Assembly (NCBI GenBank): GCA_024699605.1
Contig: JAILPJ010000058.1
Span: 1-60,379 of the forward strand
DNA: 60,379 bases
Origin: Desulfovibrio sp.
GTDB taxonomy: Bacteria > Desulfobacterota > Desulfovibrionia > Desulfovibrionales > Desulfovibrionaceae
Direction of reading: 5' to 3'
In this document: positions 36,032-46,121 of the stretch, in pieces
Position numbering within the stretch: position 1 is the first letter of the stretch
Layout of the letters: every line of letters starts with the position of its first letter
Program-made: the position numbers and the translations under genes
Notes under the pieces: generated by a model
Told to the model about the DNA's origin: nothing
The model's input: the letters and a program-made list of their open reading frames with translations, nothing else
Databases searched by the model: none

Positions 36032-37324
36032 ATGAATACGAGTATCTACCTTGTCGGCCTCAATCACCGCACGGCCAATGTTGACATACGCGAGCGCTTT
36101 GCCCTGGCCAATCAATGCAGCCAGCAATTGTGGGCCATTCCCTGTAGTGAAACGATCCGGGAAAACATCATTCTCTCCACCTGCAACCGCGTGGAAATTG
36201 TGGCCAGCGGTACGGAAGAGACAGTGGAAGAATTGCTCAAGACCTGGGCCATGGCCAGAAACGCGCCTGTGGAAGAGCTCAGGCCCTATGTCTATACCTA
36301 TGCGCACGACGAGGCCATCCGCCACCTCTTTCTTGTGGCTTCAAGCCTTGATTCCATGGTGGTGGGCGAGCCACAGATTTTGGGACAGCTGAAAAAAGCC
36401 TATAAACAGGCGGCTGCTGCCAAGAAAACCGGCCCCATCTTAAATCGCCTGCTGCACAAGGCCTTTTCTGTGGCCAAGCGCGTACGCACAGAGACCCAGG
36501 TCGCCTCCAATGCCGTCTCCATCAGCTATGCCGCCGTGGAACTGGCCAAACGCATTTTCGGCGATATGGCCAAACACAAGGCCATGCTCATTGGCGCAGG
36601 CGAAATGGCGGAACTGGCCGCAAGACACCTCTTGCACTTTGGCATTCAGGAACTCTTTGTGGCCAACAGAACCCTCAGCCGCGCCCAGGCACTGGCCGAG
36701 GAATTTTCCGCACACGCCATTCCCTTTGAGAGCATCAAGGAAACCCTGCCCAAGGTGGACATTATTATCACCTCCACAGGCTCCACCGACCCCATCATCC
36801 GTGCCCGCAACATCGCAGGCGTGTTGCGCGAACGCAAAAATCGCCCCATGTTTTTCATCGATATTGCCGTGCCCAGAGACGTGGATCCCGACGTCAATGC
36901 CATCGACAATGTCTATCTCTACGACATCGACGATCTCAAAGAGATTGTGGAAGAAAACCTCTCCGGCCGCCAGGACGAGGCGCGCAAAGCGCAGAAAATC
37001 GTTACCGACGAGGTGAGCAATTATCTCTCCTGGCTCAAAAGCCTTGAAGTGCAGCCGACCATCGTTGAGCTGATCGCCCGCCAGGAACGCATTGTGCGCG
37101 AGGAGATGGAACACAGCCTGCGCCATTGGGATGCCGCAAATCGTGCGCAGGGCGCAAAGGAAAATCTAAGCACAGCTGAACTGCAAAGTCTCCTTGAACC
37201 CATGCTCAAAGCCATTGTGCACAAAATCAACCACGAGCCTTTGATGTATCTCAAGGGCGAAAACACGCACCTTGGACAAATTGAACGCATCAATACCATC
37301 CGCAGCGTCTTTGGCCTCAAATAG
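36032..37324 (+). CDS. hemA: Glutamyl-tRNA reductase
   Basis: The 430-residue product has LNHRTANVDIRERFAL at the start, STCNRVEI with the catalytic Cys near residue 48, and SSLDSMVVGEPQILGQLKKA. The NADPH domain has LIGAGEMAELAARHL, and a C-terminal dimerisation helix follows. It makes glutamate-1-semialdehyde, the first committed step of tetrapyrroles by the C5 route. It follows the HemX/CcsA-like gene. The last 53 bp overlap tilS. Confidence 0.95.
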   Translation: MNTSIYLVGLNHRTANVDIRERFALANQCSQQLWAIPCSETIRENIILSTCNRVEIVASGTEETVEELLKTWAMARNAPVEELRPYVYTYAHDEAIRHLFLVASSLDSMVVGEPQILGQLKKAYKQAAAAKKTGPILNRLLHKAFSVAKRVRTETQVASNAVSISYAAVELAKRIFGDMAKHKAMLIGAGEMAELAARHLLHFGIQELFVANRTLSRAQALAEEFSAHAIPFESIKETLPKVDIIITSTGSTDPIIRARNIAGVLRERKNRPMFFIDIAVPRDVDPDVNAIDNVYLYDIDDLKEIVEENLSGRQDEARKAQKIVTDEVSNYLSWLKSLEVQPTIVELIARQERIVREEMEHSLRHWDAANRAQGAKENLSTAELQSLLEPMLKAIVHKINHEPLMYLKGENTHLGQIERINTIRSVFGLK

Positions 37325-38399
37325 CCACGATACGCCGCTCACCCTTTCCTTGCAGAGCCTCCCCCCTGCCCAGGCCAAGCTCTGTCTTTTTGTCGAAAAA
37401 GCGCTTGCCAATCTGCCCTTGGACCGCCCCTTACGCTTCCTGCTGGCCCTTTCAGGCGGGATTGATTCCACTGCCTTGGCTGTCATTTTTGCCGTACTTG
37501 CCAAAAGACATAGCCATACCCTTTTGGCCGCAACAATCAATCACGGCTTACGCCCTGAAGCCCACAAGGAAGTGGCAGGAACAGTGCGTCTTTGTCAAAG
37601 ACTTGGCATCATCTGCCGAAGTCTTGCCTGTGATGTCGCAGGCTTTGCCCAACAACAAAAGATCGGCCTTGAAGAAGCCGCGCGCACGCTGCGCTACAAG
37701 CTCCTTGAAGAGGAGCGACAGGCCGTGCACGCGGACTTTATCGTCACAGCCCACCACGCCGATGATCTTCAGGAAGATATGCTGATGCGCCTTGTGCGCG
37801 GATGCGGCTGGCCAGCCCTGGGCGGCATGAGCGCCAAAGATGAACAAAGGAAGCTTCTGCGGCCGCTTTTGGGCCTAAAAAAAAGAGCGCTCAAAGACCT
37901 GCTTTGTGCGCTCAATCTTTCCTGGTTTGAAGACGCTTCCAATACGGATCTCACCTTCACCCGCAATCGCTTCCGCCACACCATTCTGCCGCTTCTCACA
38001 CAAGAAAATCCCAATCTCTGCCAAAACTTGGCTCACCTCCACAGGCAAGCCGAGTACGATACGGACTTCTGGCAAAAACACCTGGCAGAGGCCCTTGCCC
38101 GCTTTGGCTATCTAGAAAACGTGGATTGTGAGCAAAAAACCGTTGAGATCCGCTTTGGCAAAGAGCTTTTGCGTTTTCTGCATCCGGCAGCACGTCTCAG
38201 ACTCTATCGCAAAACCCTAACAAGGATGGCGAATCTCAGCCAAGGCCTGGGAAAGACTGGCGCTGAAGCCTGCGCAAGTCAGCTCTTTGCCCTGGAAGCG
38301 TGTGTTGCAAGGGGCCTTGGCGGCAAAACCATCCTCTTCCCAGGGAACATCCGCGCCTCTTTCCACAAAGGCTCCCTTGCCTTTTACGCCAAGCGCTAA
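37272..38399 (+). CDS. tilS: tRNA(Ile)-lysidine synthase
   Basis: The 375-residue product has the PP-loop LALSGGIDSTALAV near residue 60. ATINHGLRPEAHKE, HHADDLQEDMLMRLVRGCG and SNTDLTFTRNRFRHTILPLL follow, the TilS-specific motif. It adds lysine to C34 of the AUA-decoding isoleucine tRNA. The TTG start overlaps hemA by 53 bp; a later start is possible because the first 40 residues are not conserved. Its stop overlaps the stop of the convergent dxs. Confidence 0.9.
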   Translation: MDKLNASIPSAASLASNSHDTPLTLSLQSLPPAQAKLCLFVEKALANLPLDRPLRFLLALSGGIDSTALAVIFAVLAKRHSHTLLAATINHGLRPEAHKEVAGTVRLCQRLGIICRSLACDVAGFAQQQKIGLEEAARTLRYKLLEEERQAVHADFIVTAHHADDLQEDMLMRLVRGCGWPALGGMSAKDEQRKLLRPLLGLKKRALKDLLCALNLSWFEDASNTDLTFTRNRFRHTILPLLTQENPNLCQNLAHLHRQAEYDTDFWQKHLAEALARFGYLENVDCEQKTVEIRFGKELLRFLHPAARLRLYRKTLTRMANLSQGLGKTGAEACASQLFALEACVARGLGGKTILFPGNIRASFHKGSLAFYAKR

Positions 38400-40294
38400 A
38401 GCGCCTCTTTGCTCCTCACAAAGTCAATGACGCTCTGGGCAATGGAGTGCCCTCTCACCCCCACCATCTCCCGCAATTCCAATTGTGTGCCGTGTTCCAC
38501 AAAGGTATCAGGAATGCCTAGGCGCCGCACAGACTTGCCAGCCAAAAGATCGGCGTCCGCCAGCATTTCCAGGACTGCCGAGGAAAAGCCTCCGGCCAAA
38601 ACCCCGTCTTCCACAAAAAAGAGATAGTCCACCTGTTGCACAAGGTCTCGAATCTGTGCGGCAGGCAACGGTTTGATCCAGATGGGATCAAAGACAATGG
38701 GGGAAAAACCCAACTGCTTTTGGATGAGCATGGCCGCTTCCAGCGCCGGATGCACACGGTTGCCACAGGCCAAAATGGCCACGCGCTCTCCCTTGCGCAC
38801 GATCTCGCCCTGGCCTAAGGGGAGCGTACGCAAAGGCTCAAGCTCCACCCCAAAGCCCACGCCGCGCGGATAGCGTAATGCGCACGGCGCATTGAGCGCA
38901 AGGGCCGTTGCCAGGCAGTGACGCAGCATATTCTCGTCTCTGGGCGCCAGAAGATGCATTCCCGGAATATGTCTGAGATAGGCAATATCGAACATGCCGT
39001 GGTGGGTTGCCCCATCTTCGCCCACAAGACCGGCTCTATCGATGCAGAAGGTCACCGGCAGATGCTGCAGGCAGACGTCGTGCACGACCTGATCGTAACT
39101 GCGCTGCAAAAAGGTCGAATAAATGGCCACAACCGGTCGAAAACCCTGGGTAGCGAGTCCTGCGGCAAAGGTCACGGCGTGCTGCTCACAAATGCCCGTA
39201 TCCACAAAGCGCTCGGGGAAGTGTTCGCGAAAGAGGCTTGTGCCCGTGCCTTCGGGCATGGCCGCTGTGATGGCCACAATGCGCTGGTCCTGACCTGCTA
39301 GGTGAACCAAGGTTTCACCAAAGACCTTGGTGAAGGAGGGAAAATGCTTTTTTTTGACCACAGGCAAGCCTGTTTCCGGCAAAAAGGACCCCACACCGTG
39401 GTATTTGGTGGGATTGCTCTCTGCCGGCGCATAGCCCTTGCCCTTGATGGTCCTGACATGCAAAAGCACAGGCCCGTCTTCCACAGAAGCCGCCATCTGC
39501 AGATGTTTTTGCAGGGAGGCGATGTCGTGGCCATCCACAGGACCGATATAGCTGAAATGCAGGGCCTCAAAGAGCATGCCTGGGGTAAAAAAGGACTTGA
39601 AACTCCATTCGCCGCGCTGGGCATAGATGGCCAGCTTTTCGCCGATGTGCGGAATGGAACGCAGAAAACGCAGCACTTCCTGGCGGCTCTTGCGCACCCA
39701 CTGCGAGGAAAAGGTGCGGCTCAAAACCAGGGATAAGGCCCCCACATTGGAGGAAATGGACATTTCATTGTCGTTGAGCACCACAATCAGGCGTCTGCCC
39801 ATATGGCCGGCCAGATTCAAACCCTCAAAGGCCTCACCGGCGGTCAGCGCCCCGTCGCCGATGACCGCAAGCACATGGTGCTTTTCCCCCATAAGATCCC
39901 TGGCCATGGCCATGCCCAGAGCCGCTGAAATGGAGGTTGAGGAATGACCGACACCAAAATGGTCAAAGGGACTTTCATCACGCCTGGGAAAACCCGATAG
40001 CCCCCCTAAGGTCCTCAGACTTGCAAAACGCTCACGGCGTCCGGTCAAAAGCTTATAGGCATAGCATTGATGGCCCACATCCCAAATCAGGCGGTCGTGC
40101 TCTGGATCAAAAACCGAAAGCATTGCCAGCGTAAGCTCCACAACCCCCAATGAAGGCGCAAGATGCCCGCCATTGTGCGAGACAACCTCCACAATGCGGC
40201 TTCGGATTTCACCGGCAAGCTGGGTCAGCTCCTCCCGTGAAAAGCCTTTGAGCTGACTGGGATGCTCGATGCTGGCAAGAAGTGAACTGGCCAT
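38396..40294 (-). CDS. dxs: 1-deoxy-D-xylulose-5-phosphate synthase
   Basis: The 632-residue product has SHNGGHLAPSLGVVELTLAM (catalytic His), WDVGHQCYAYKLLTGR, and the thiamine-diphosphate motif GDGALTAGEAFEGLNLAG to LNDNEMSIS. The C-terminal transketolase region has DTGICEQHAVTFAAGLA. It catalyses the first step of the non-mevalonate isoprenoid pathway from pyruvate and glyceraldehyde-3-phosphate. The ATG follows immediately after the ispA stop (TGAATG), so translation is coupled. Confidence 0.96.
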   Translation of the reverse strand: MASSLLASIEHPSQLKGFSREELTQLAGEIRSRIVEVVSHNGGHLAPSLGVVELTLAMLSVFDPEHDRLIWDVGHQCYAYKLLTGRRERFASLRTLGGLSGFPRRDESPFDHFGVGHSSTSISAALGMAMARDLMGEKHHVLAVIGDGALTAGEAFEGLNLAGHMGRRLIVVLNDNEMSISSNVGALSLVLSRTFSSQWVRKSRQEVLRFLRSIPHIGEKLAIYAQRGEWSFKSFFTPGMLFEALHFSYIGPVDGHDIASLQKHLQMAASVEDGPVLLHVRTIKGKGYAPAESNPTKYHGVGSFLPETGLPVVKKKHFPSFTKVFGETLVHLAGQDQRIVAITAAMPEGTGTSLFREHFPERFVDTGICEQHAVTFAAGLATQGFRPVVAIYSTFLQRSYDQVVHDVCLQHLPVTFCIDRAGLVGEDGATHHGMFDIAYLRHIPGMHLLAPRDENMLRHCLATALALNAPCALRYPRGVGFGVELEPLRTLPLGQGEIVRKGERVAILACGNRVHPALEAAMLIQKQLGFSPIVFDPIWIKPLPAAQIRDLVQQVDYLFFVEDGVLAGGFSSAVLEMLADADLLAGKSVRRLGIPDTFVEHGTQLELREMVGVRGHSIAQSVIDFVRSKEAL

Positions 40295-41179
40295 TCAAAA
40301 GACCCTTTCAAGGGTATAGTTGGCAAGCCAAACCAGCAATTGCGCCTCATCCCCAAAGCTTTCAAGAGCCGCCACCGCTTGTCTTGCATGTTCCTTGGCA
40401 AGGATTCGGCTTTGTTCAATGCCTACCAGGGCGGGATAGGTGGCTTTCTGCTGGTCGCGGTCACTGTGCACAGGTTTTCCGAGCACGGCGGGATCGGCCA
40501 CTTCATCCAAAATATCGTCCACAATCTGAAAGGCCACGCCAAGTTCAGCGCCATAGCTTGCGATGCGCTGATAGCGCTCGCTCTCGGCTCCGGCCAGCAA
40601 GGCGCCACAGGTGCAGGCTGCACGCAAAAGGGCTCCGGTCTTTTTGGCGTGAAGGGCTCGCAGGCTTTGGAGATCAAGATCCTGCTTGCCTGTGGCGTCC
40701 ATATCAAGCTGCTGGCCGCCAGCCATGCCGCTTGAGCCGGCGGCTCTGGCAAGTTCGGATAGAGCCTTAACGAGGTACGGAGCTTGCACCCGCGCCTGAC
40801 AGGCTACGGCAAAGGCGTCGGTCAGAAGCGCATCTCCGGCCAAAAGAGCTGTGGCTTCCCCAAAGGCCTTATGACAGGAAGGCTTGCCTCGCCTGAAATC
40901 GTCATTGTCCATGGCCGGCAGATCATCGTGAATGAGCGAATAGGTGTGGATCATCTCAATGGCCGAGGCAAAGGGCAGAACAGCCTCTTCATCGGCTCCG
41001 CAGAGCGCGGCACAGGTCAGGCAGAGCACAGGCCGCAAACGCTTGCCGCCGGCAAGCAGACTGTAATTCATGGCAGAAGCCAGGTGCTCAGGAATCGACT
41101 TGGCAGAAACCGCTCCTGCCAAAAACGCTTCGACCTTCTGCTGGCGTTTGGAAAATAACGGGTCAAGCTTCGCAGCCAT
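40295..41179 (-). CDS. ispA: Farnesyl/geranylgeranyl diphosphate synthase
   Basis: The 294-residue product has LLAGGKRLRPVLCL, the first Asp-rich motif DDLPAMDNDDFRRGKPS and the second FQIVDDILDE. It condenses IPP onto allylic diphosphates, feeding quinone and undecaprenyl lipids. AAGGA precedes the ATG. It lies between xseB and dxs in one operon, the standard arrangement. Confidence 0.94.
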   Translation of the reverse strand: MAAKLDPLFSKRQQKVEAFLAGAVSAKSIPEHLASAMNYSLLAGGKRLRPVLCLTCAALCGADEEAVLPFASAIEMIHTYSLIHDDLPAMDNDDFRRGKPSCHKAFGEATALLAGDALLTDAFAVACQARVQAPYLVKALSELARAAGSSGMAGGQQLDMDATGKQDLDLQSLRALHAKKTGALLRAACTCGALLAGAESERYQRIASYGAELGVAFQIVDDILDEVADPAVLGKPVHSDRDQQKATYPALVGIEQSRILAKEHARQAVAALESFGDEAQLLVWLANYTLERVF

Positions 41180-41188
41180 AATCTGTCC

Positions 41189-41464
41189 TTAAAAGGGAAT
41201 GTCTTCCCTTGTGCTCGCCTTGTCTTGGCTTGGCTCGGCCTCAACGTTCAGGGGCTGTGCTTCCCCGTTCTGCCATTTCTGCAGCTGATGCCTGGCATTT
41301 TCAAGCATGCTCGCGCAATTCTGCGAGCAGAGCATGCCTTCACGGTAAAGCGCCATCCCCTTTTCCAGGGCCAGAGATTCGCTTTCCAGCTCCTGCACAA
41401 TGGCCTGCAGGCGAGAAAACTGCTTTTCAAAATTCTTGAATTCTGAATTCTTCACTTTTTCCAT
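41189..41464 (-). CDS. xseB: Exodeoxyribonuclease VII small subunit
   Basis: The 91-residue product has the family core FKNFEKQFSRLQAIVQELES and LALEKGMALYREGMLC, a helical hairpin that binds XseA. An unusually long C-terminal tail of about 25 residues (QNGEAQPLNVEAEPSQDKAS) follows. Its Shine-Dalgarno lies far upstream across a hairpin. Followed 9 bp later by ispA. Confidence 0.88.
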   Translation of the reverse strand: MEKVKNSEFKNFEKQFSRLQAIVQELESESLALEKGMALYREGMLCSQNCASMLENARHQLQKWQNGEAQPLNVEAEPSQDKASTREDIPF

Positions 41465-41496
41465 GGCGAAACGGCGCCAAAGCGCCTGCCTCCTTT
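41465..41496 (-). promoter_or_regulatory. Hairpin between Shine-Dalgarno and xseB start (looped-out RBS, copy G)
   Basis: On the minus strand: AAAGGAGG (41496-41489), two bases, perfect stem GGCGC-tttg-GCGCC (41486-41473), eight bases, ATG. Raw gap is 24 nt; 10 nt with the stem looped out. Confidence 0.6.
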
Positions 41497-41509
41497 GCTC
41501 AAGCTTGTG

Positions 41510-42952
41510 TTATCGCTTGCCCTCAAGCGCCCGAATCTCGGCAAGGAGACTTCCGTCAGAAAGTCTCAGCCTGATCATCTGGCCCGCTTTGACGCTTTTT
41601 AGAGAGCGCAAGAGCTCTCCTTCAAGATTTTCTACCAAGGCATAGCCACGCTCCAAAAGCACAAGAGGACTTGCGCCCTGAAGCTGAGCCTGCCATTTTT
41701 CAAGCTCAGCCTGTCGCCCCTCAAGTCTGCGCAGCATCACTTGCCAAAGCGTTTCTTCGAGGCGCTCAAGGGTCTGTGTCTGCTCTGTGAGACGACTTTG
41801 CAAAAGATAGCCAAGACGCTCGGAGAGTCTGGCAACCTGGGCCAATGTGCCATCGAGCTTTTCCGGCGTCATTTGCCTCTGCAGGCGGCGCGAGAGCTCT
41901 GAGAGAGCCTGTTCTTTGGCCTGCAAAAAGGCCTGCCAGCGTGTCTGAAAGCTGTGCCGGCAATGCGCCAGACGCTCTTCGAAAACGGCAAGCTTGTGTT
42001 TGGGCGAGGCCAAAGCCAGAGCGCGCTCTTCGTGCTTAAGGCGCACGCCAAGGCCTGAGAGATAGTTTTCACAGGCAAGCAGCAGACGGGCTTTTTGCGC
42101 TTCGACATTGCTGAGCAGTTCCGAGCGTGGCTGCCAGAGGAGCTCTGCCGCATGGGTTGGCGTTGCCGCCCGCAAATCGCAGGTCAGATCCGCCAGCGTG
42201 ACATCAATTTCATGGCCAATGCCCGCCAGCACAGGCAGTGTGGAATGATAGACCGCATCAGCCACTTCCTGCTCATTGAAGCACCAGAGATCTTCTAAGG
42301 AGCCTCCGCCGCGGATCAAAACGATCACTTCCGCCCAGTTCTGCGCACAGGCAAGGGCGATGGCTCGTGCTATGGCACTGGCCGCTTCTTTGCCCTGGAC
42401 AAGGGTTGGGAAAAGACGGATCTGCGAGGAAAGACCGCGATCCTTGGCAATCTTCAGAAAATCACGGATGGCCGCCCCCTGCTCCGACGTGATCAGGGCA
42501 ATACGGCTGGGATTTTGCGGAATGGGGCGTTTGCGCTTGGCATCAAAATAGCCCAGCCTCGCCAGCTCCTCTTTTCTGGCTTGAAAAGCCTGGGCCAGGG
42601 CACCGGCACCGGAACAGACGACATTTTCCACAATCAGCTGACAGGTGCCGCGCTGGGGATAAAACGAAAGGCGGCCGCAGCAGATAAACTCGCCGCCTTT
42701 TTCCATGATCTCGCGTGTGATGCGGGGATAGACCTCGCCTGTGGTCAAATTGTAATTGACACGCCTGTGGGCCGCAAACCAGGCACAGCTCAACTGGGCA
42801 TGGGCGTCTTTCAGCGTAAAATACATATGGCCGCTGTTCATTTCCTTGACGCCCGAGACCTCGCCTCTGATCCAGATCAGGGGAAAGGTCGTCTCAAGTT
42901 TCTGCTTGAGTTGCGCGGTTATCTCGGAAACCGAATAAACGGCATTTTGCAC
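41510..42952 (-). CDS. xseA: Exodeoxyribonuclease VII large subunit
   Basis: The 480-residue product has an N-terminal OB-fold (FPLIWIRGEVSGVKEMNSGH, YFTLKDAHAQLSCAWF). The catalytic core has SEQGAAIRDFLKI, VIVLIRGGGSLEDLWCFNEQ and ALPVLAGIGHEIDVTLADL-type metal-binding residues, then a long coiled coil at 280-420. It degrades single-stranded DNA with XseB. GGAG lies 14 nt before the ATG, rather far. It sits 45 bp upstream of xseB. Confidence 0.94.
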   Translation of the reverse strand: MQNAVYSVSEITAQLKQKLETTFPLIWIRGEVSGVKEMNSGHMYFTLKDAHAQLSCAWFAAHRRVNYNLTTGEVYPRITREIMEKGGEFICCGRLSFYPQRGTCQLIVENVVCSGAGALAQAFQARKEELARLGYFDAKRKRPIPQNPSRIALITSEQGAAIRDFLKIAKDRGLSSQIRLFPTLVQGKEAASAIARAIALACAQNWAEVIVLIRGGGSLEDLWCFNEQEVADAVYHSTLPVLAGIGHEIDVTLADLTCDLRAATPTHAAELLWQPRSELLSNVEAQKARLLLACENYLSGLGVRLKHEERALALASPKHKLAVFEERLAHCRHSFQTRWQAFLQAKEQALSELSRRLQRQMTPEKLDGTLAQVARLSERLGYLLQSRLTEQTQTLERLEETLWQVMLRRLEGRQAELEKWQAQLQGASPLVLLERGYALVENLEGELLRSLKSVKAGQMIRLRLSDGSLLAEIRALEGKR

Positions 42953-42969
42953 AAAGATTCTCCGGCTCG

Positions 42970-44697
42970 TTACTGGCTCTTAGCCATGACCTTGTCCTGC
43001 CAGGCAGAAAAGGCTTCGGCAAAGCCCTCCAGGGGCAGCTCGCATTTTTCACGGCTTGCGCGCTCTGTGGCTTCCACCACACCGCGGGCCAGACTTTTGC
43101 CGCCAAGCACAAGCTGCATGGGAATCCCCAAGAGGTCGGCGTCCTTGAATTTGACGCCTGGGCGTTCGTTCCTGTCATCCAAGAGCACGTCCACGCCCAT
43201 ACTCTTTAAATGCTGATAGAGCCATTCCACCTTGGCACACACTTCAGGATTTTTCAGATCAAGGTTGATCAGAATACACGAAAACGGCGCAATCTGCCAA
43301 GGGAAGACGATGCCAGCCTCGTCATGGTTCTGTTCAATGGCCGCTGCCGCAATGCGTGAAATGCCAATGCCGTAGCAGCCCATGATCATGGTTGTCTCAA
43401 CGCCCTGCTCATTGAGCACGGTGGCATGCATGGCCTGGCTGTATTTCGTGCCAAGCATGAAAATATGGCCGACCTCAATGCCGCGGGTCAGAGAAATCTG
43501 GCCTCCACAACGCGGGCAGGGGTCAGATTCTAAGATTGTTCGCAAATCCGCATAGGCGGAAATCTTTGTATCCCGGTCAAGATCAATGTGAATGAGATGG
43601 GTGTCCGCGCAATTGCCACCCACCACATAGTCATTGCCCAAACGCAGGCTATTATCGGCATAGATGGGGATCTCAAGGCCACACGGTCCTGCAAAACCCA
43701 AGGGCGCATGGGTCACACGTTCAACCACGTCCTGACTGGCCAGTTCCACCTGGCTGGCTTTGAGATAGCGGCCAAGCTTGACGTCATTGACCTCGTGGTC
43801 GCCGCGCACAAGTACCGCTACGGCTTTTCCATCCACGACAAAGATCATGGTTTTGACAATCTTGTCGTGTGTCACGCCAAGGAGCGAGGCCACCTCTTCC
43901 ACCGTATGTGCCTTGGGAGTGGCCACAGATTCCAAAGCCTGACAGGGCGTTTTGGCTGCCGCTTCCTGATAGACAACATCGGCCCGCTCCACATTGGCGG
44001 CAAAGTCGCAGTCGTGACAATAGGCAATGGTGTCTTCGCCGGAATCAGCCAGAACCATAAATTCATGGGAGAAATTGCCGCCGATGGAACCTGTGTCGGC
44101 TTCCACAGCCCGAAATTTCAAGCCGAGACGCGTAAAAATACGGGTATAGCACTCGTGCATGATGCGGTAGCTTTCCTGGGCCTGTGGCAGATCCGCATCG
44201 TAGGAATACGCATCCTTCATAATGAATTCACGCCCGCGCATCAGACCAAAACGCGGACGCATCTCGTCACGAAACTTGGTGTGCAGCTGATAGAGCCGCA
44301 AAGGAAGCTGTCTGTAGGATTTGATCTCACCGCGCACCAGATCGGTCATGACCTCCTCATGGGTCGGTCCAAGGCAATAATCGCGCTCATTGCGATCCTT
44401 GAAACGCAAAAGCTCCTTGCCGTAATGCTCCCAGCGCCCGGTTTCACGCCACAGATCAGCTGGCTGTACCATGGGCAGAAGGACTTCCTGAAAGCCTGCC
44501 CGGTCCATTTCCTCGCGCACAATGGCGGAGATTTTTTTCAGGACCCGCAGACCAAGGGGCAGATAGGTATAGAGGCCACTGGTCAGTTTTCTGATCATGC
44601 CGGCCCGAAGCAGCAGTTTATGACTGATGACCTCGGCTTCAGCCGGGCTCTCCTTAAGGGTGGGAATATACAGAGAGGAAAATCGCATGCACTCCAA
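42970..44697 (-). CDS. proS: Prolyl-tRNA synthetase (bacterial type)
   Basis: The 575-residue class II synthetase has motif 2 ([20 protein letters not shown]) and motif 3 ([16 protein letters not shown]). The YbaK-like editing domain is inserted at 235-385 ([32 protein letters not shown]), and the anticodon domain with [20 protein letters not shown] follows. The insertion marks the bacterial rather than archaeal/eukaryotic form. GGAG precedes the ATG. A long open frame antisense to it is a shadow. Confidence 0.95.
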   Translation of the reverse strand: MECMRFSSLYIPTLKESPAEAEVISHKLLLRAGMIRKLTSGLYTYLPLGLRVLKKISAIVREEMDRAGFQEVLLPMVQPADLWRETGRWEHYGKELLRFKDRNERDYCLGPTHEEVMTDLVRGEIKSYRQLPLRLYQLHTKFRDEMRPRFGLMRGREFIMKDAYSYDADLPQAQESYRIMHECYTRIFTRLGLKFRAVEADTGSIGGNFSHEFMVLADSGEDTIAYCHDCDFAANVERADVVYQEAAAKTPCQALESVATPKAHTVEEVASLLGVTHDKIVKTMIFVVDGKAVAVLVRGDHEVNDVKLGRYLKASQVELASQDVVERVTHAPLGFAGPCGLEIPIYADNSLRLGNDYVVGGNCADTHLIHIDLDRDTKISAYADLRTILESDPCPRCGGQISLTRGIEVGHIFMLGTKYSQAMHATVLNEQGVETTMIMGCYGIGISRIAAAAIEQNHDEAGIVFPWQIAPFSCILINLDLKNPEVCAKVEWLYQHLKSMGVDVLLDDRNERPGVKFKDADLLGIPMQLVLGGKSLARGVVEATERASREKCELPLEGFAEAFSAWQDKVMAKSQ

Positions 44698-44721
44698 TCC
44701 TTTCCTTCAGTAGGCTACAAG

Positions 44722-45825
44722 CTAGCGTTCGCTTTGGCTCTGCTTTTCAGCGAGCAGAGCCGAAAGTTCTTCCATAAAGGCCGTGAGCAGGGCATCATGG
44801 CCGCGCACCGTACGAATCACCCGGCCTTTACGAAAAATCAGGCCCTTATCACGACCGCCGGCAAGGCCGATATCCGCTTCTCGGGCTTCACCTGGTCCAT
44901 TGACCACACAGCCCATCACAGCCACGCTGATATCGGCCGTGGATTCCGCCAGACGGGCCTCCACAGCACGGGCCAGGCCAAAGAGATCGATTTCCGTGCG
45001 GCCGCAGGTGGGACAGGAAATGATTTCTGGTCCACGCTTGCGCAGGCCCAAGGCCCGCAAAATTTCATAGGCTACGGTCACCTCTTCCGCGGGATCAGCG
45101 GTGAGCGAAACCCGCAGGGTGTCCCCAATGCCTTCGGCAAGCAAAAGTCCAAGCCCCACAGAGGATTTGACGGTTCCGCGGATCAAGCCGCCGGCCTCAG
45201 TTACGCCGATATGCAGGGGATAGTCACAGCGTTGGGCCAAAAGCCGGTAGGCGCAAACGGTATTGCCCACAGAAGAGGATTTCAGAGAAATTTTTGTCTC
45301 ATAAAAACCGCGTGACTCAAGAATACGCACATGCGCAAGCGCACTTTCGACCATGGCCTCAGGGGTGGGTCCGCCATAGCGGGCAAGCAGAGCCTTCTCC
45401 ACTGAGCCGGAATTAACACCGATGCGGATGACGCAGTGATGGGCTTTGGCACAGTCAACGACGCGCGCCACACGATCGGCTGAGCCAATATTGCCGGGAT
45501 TGATCCGTAAGCCTTCAAGGCCCGCTTCCATGGCCATGATCGCCAGACGGTAATCAAAATGAATGTCAGCGATCAAAGGCAGGGTTGTGCCAGCACGCAA
45601 GGCCGGAAGCGCATGCGCTGCCTGCTCATCGGGCACAGCCACGCGTACCGCCTCACAGCCGCGGGCCTCAAGGCGTCTAATCTGCGCCAGGGTCGCTTCA
45701 GGATCGCGCGTATCGGTATTGGTCATGCTCTGCACAACACAGGCTGCCCCGCCACCAATGACCAGGCTTCCCAGGTGGATCGCGCGTGATGGACGGCAAG
45801 GCCTGATGAAGGAGGCGTTTGACAC
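44722..45825 (-). CDS. ispG: 4-hydroxy-3-methylbut-2-enyl diphosphate synthase
   Basis: The 367-residue product starts at GTG 45825, chosen for CGGAG seven bases before it and because homologs begin just before the IHLGSLVIGGGAACVVQSMT motif. The longer frame to 45990 has no conserved sequence. ISCPTCGRTEIDL with the first two cluster cysteines and VMGCVVNGPGEAREADIGLAGG with the third mark the [4Fe-4S] reductase. It performs the penultimate step of the MEP pathway. It heads the minus-strand operon ispG-proS-xseA-xseB-ispA-dxs. Confidence 0.95.
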   Translation of the reverse strand: MSNASFIRPCRPSRAIHLGSLVIGGGAACVVQSMTNTDTRDPEATLAQIRRLEARGCEAVRVAVPDEQAAHALPALRAGTTLPLIADIHFDYRLAIMAMEAGLEGLRINPGNIGSADRVARVVDCAKAHHCVIRIGVNSGSVEKALLARYGGPTPEAMVESALAHVRILESRGFYETKISLKSSSVGNTVCAYRLLAQRCDYPLHIGVTEAGGLIRGTVKSSVGLGLLLAEGIGDTLRVSLTADPAEEVTVAYEILRALGLRKRGPEIISCPTCGRTEIDLFGLARAVEARLAESTADISVAVMGCVVNGPGEAREADIGLAGGRDKGLIFRKGRVIRTVRGHDALLTAFMEELSALLAEKQSQSER

Positions 45826-46121
45826 AGAAGAACTCCGTTTGCTGACCAACAAATGCCCAAGGCAATGGCAATAAAAAAACGGGAGAAATATACGCCAAAC
45901 GACATTTCCCCACAAGCCAGAGACGCCCGCAAAAAATTCCGTCCTTCCGCTTTTGCCAGGCCCTTCTAGACATAGGAACATATTTTGCATATTTTTCTAA
46001 GGTCACGTGTCCACACACGTACACTGCCAGCTCTTGCCGGCCCTGGCCAAAAGCTGCCAAGCTCGGCGGCAAAAGTTACCTGGGAAAAAACCAACAGCAT
46101 CTGAAGCTTGATGAGGCAGCT

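Noticed and set aside
43588-45315. A 575-codon open frame antisense to proS and ispG
   Set aside because: It mirrors the codons of proS on the other strand, has no ribosome-binding site and no family pattern.
45826-45990. Longer ispG start
   Set aside because: The extra 55 residues are not conserved and contain no ribosome-binding site; GTG 45825 has one.
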